From the NCBI GenBank assembly GCA_002478865.1, contig DLJZ01000021.1, positions 1 to 64,000 on the forward strand: DNA of 64,000 nt, written 5' to 3'. Positions 63,727-64,000 of this stretch are shown here, piece by piece. Source of the DNA: Hungatella sp. UBA7603. Its GTDB lineage: Bacteria; Bacillota; Clostridia; Lachnospirales; Lachnospiraceae. Position numbers and translations under genes: made by a program. Under the pieces are notes generated by a model. The model made no database searches, had not been told where the DNA came from, and saw only the letters and a program-made list of their open reading frames with translations. Position 1 is the first letter of the stretch; each line of letters starts with the position of its first letter.

Positions 63727-64000
63727 TTATTTTGCTGTTGTACTTTCTGTTGTTGGCTGGCCATTGCTTTCGCCTGTAATCTTGTCTACGCCTTTTTCTA
63801 CATCGTTTACTACGCCATTAACAACTCCAGTGCTTTCAGTTCCTGCTCCAGCACCTCCTGCAGCGGTTGTTGTAGCAGCCGCATCCTTTTTTGTAGCTGC
63901 TGCTGTCGTCTGTGTAGTTGCTCCAGTCGTAGCCGCAGAAGTACCTCCATTCTTTGTCGTTGTTCCGCAAGCGGAAAGAGACATAACGGTAATGATTACC
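63727..64000 (-). CDS. Thr/Ala-rich lipoprotein, N-terminus beyond the window
   Basis: Partial gene: the frame continues past position 64000, so the signal peptide start is missing. The visible part reads VIITVMSLSACG, giving a lipobox LSAC with the lipid-modified Cys. About 60 residues of Thr/Ala/Gly-rich low-complexity linker follow, then GVVNDVEKGVDKITGE and a short Thr-rich tail. Low complexity means homology is hard to judge. Function unknown. Confidence 0.75.
   Translation of the reverse strand, partial: VIITVMSLSACGTTTKNGGTSAATTGATTQTTAAATKKDAAATTTAAGGAGAGTESTGVVNGVVNDVEKGVDKITGESNGQPTTESTTAK

Noticed and set aside
1..64000. CRISPR arrays, insertion sequences or prophage
   Set aside because: No regularly spaced direct repeats, transposase, integrase or phage structural genes were seen.

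Overview
The window looks like chromosomal backbone of a low-GC, spore-forming anaerobic Firmicute, most likely a Lachnospiraceae member (Clostridium cluster XIVa or Lacrimispora-like). This is inferred from gene content and family resemblance: a one-piece tmRNA, class I NrdAB, PyrDB/PyrK, a 4Fe-4S type PurF, Rex, an orphan MazF behind alr, a DUF4914 protein, strong AGGAGG ribosome sites and frequent TTG/GTG starts. No rRNA, tRNA, IS element, prophage or CRISPR array was seen.

Layout. 1-5 kb: tmRNA, class I ribonucleotide reductase (nrdA-nrdB) behind a promoter with an NrdR-like box, and a tRNA dihydrouridine synthase. 5-8 kb: a secreted amidase, a subtilisin-like protein with Gly at the expected catalytic Ser, and a 53-aa rubredoxin. 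8-14.8 kb: a thioredoxin-fold protein plus cupin, a hexuronate module (GntR regulator, uxuA, uxuB) with matching operator-like sites, and a MetE-like methyltransferase divergent from a LysR regulator. 14.8-18.7 kb: consensus promoter, FMN riboswitch, tandem hairpins and ribD-ribE-ribBA-ribH. 18.9-20.3 kb: an isolated microcompartment mini-cluster (two EutS/PduU-like shell proteins around an EutP/PduV-like GTPase). 20.5-22.4 kb: a PEPCK-like DUF4914 protein.

23-26.6 kb: purE-purM-purN-purD. 26.8-31.9 kb: a chemoreceptor, an M29-like aminopeptidase, three small membrane proteins. 31.9-35.2 kb: pyrF-pyrK-pyrD-pyrE. 35.3-40.2 kb: a YkgJ-like protein, a nitroreductase, PepF and two acetyltransferases. 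40.4-49.6 kb: a PocR-domain signalling protein, YebC, a CNNM/CBS protein, MazF, alanine racemase, NAD(P)H-hydrate repair, Rex and an ABC-F ATPase. 49.7-52.5 kb: nitroreductase, DUF1304, a wall-binding repeat protein and a small membrane protein.

52.7-56.9 kb is a self-contained putative catabolic locus: an Nramp-fold transporter lacking the metal-site motifs, a DapA-family lyase/aldolase and a LacI regulator. Each has its own promoter with a CAAACGTTTG-like operator just downstream of the -10. 57-63 kb returns to purine synthesis (purA, LysR regulator, purB, purF, purC). The window ends inside a Thr/Ala-rich lipoprotein. purL and purH are not in this window.

The most interesting items are the apparent pseudoprotease, the isolated microcompartment cluster, the metal-site-less Nramp/DapA/LacI system, the multi-hairpin FMN leader and the short PocR-MCP hybrid. 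All functions are read from sequence motifs without database searches.
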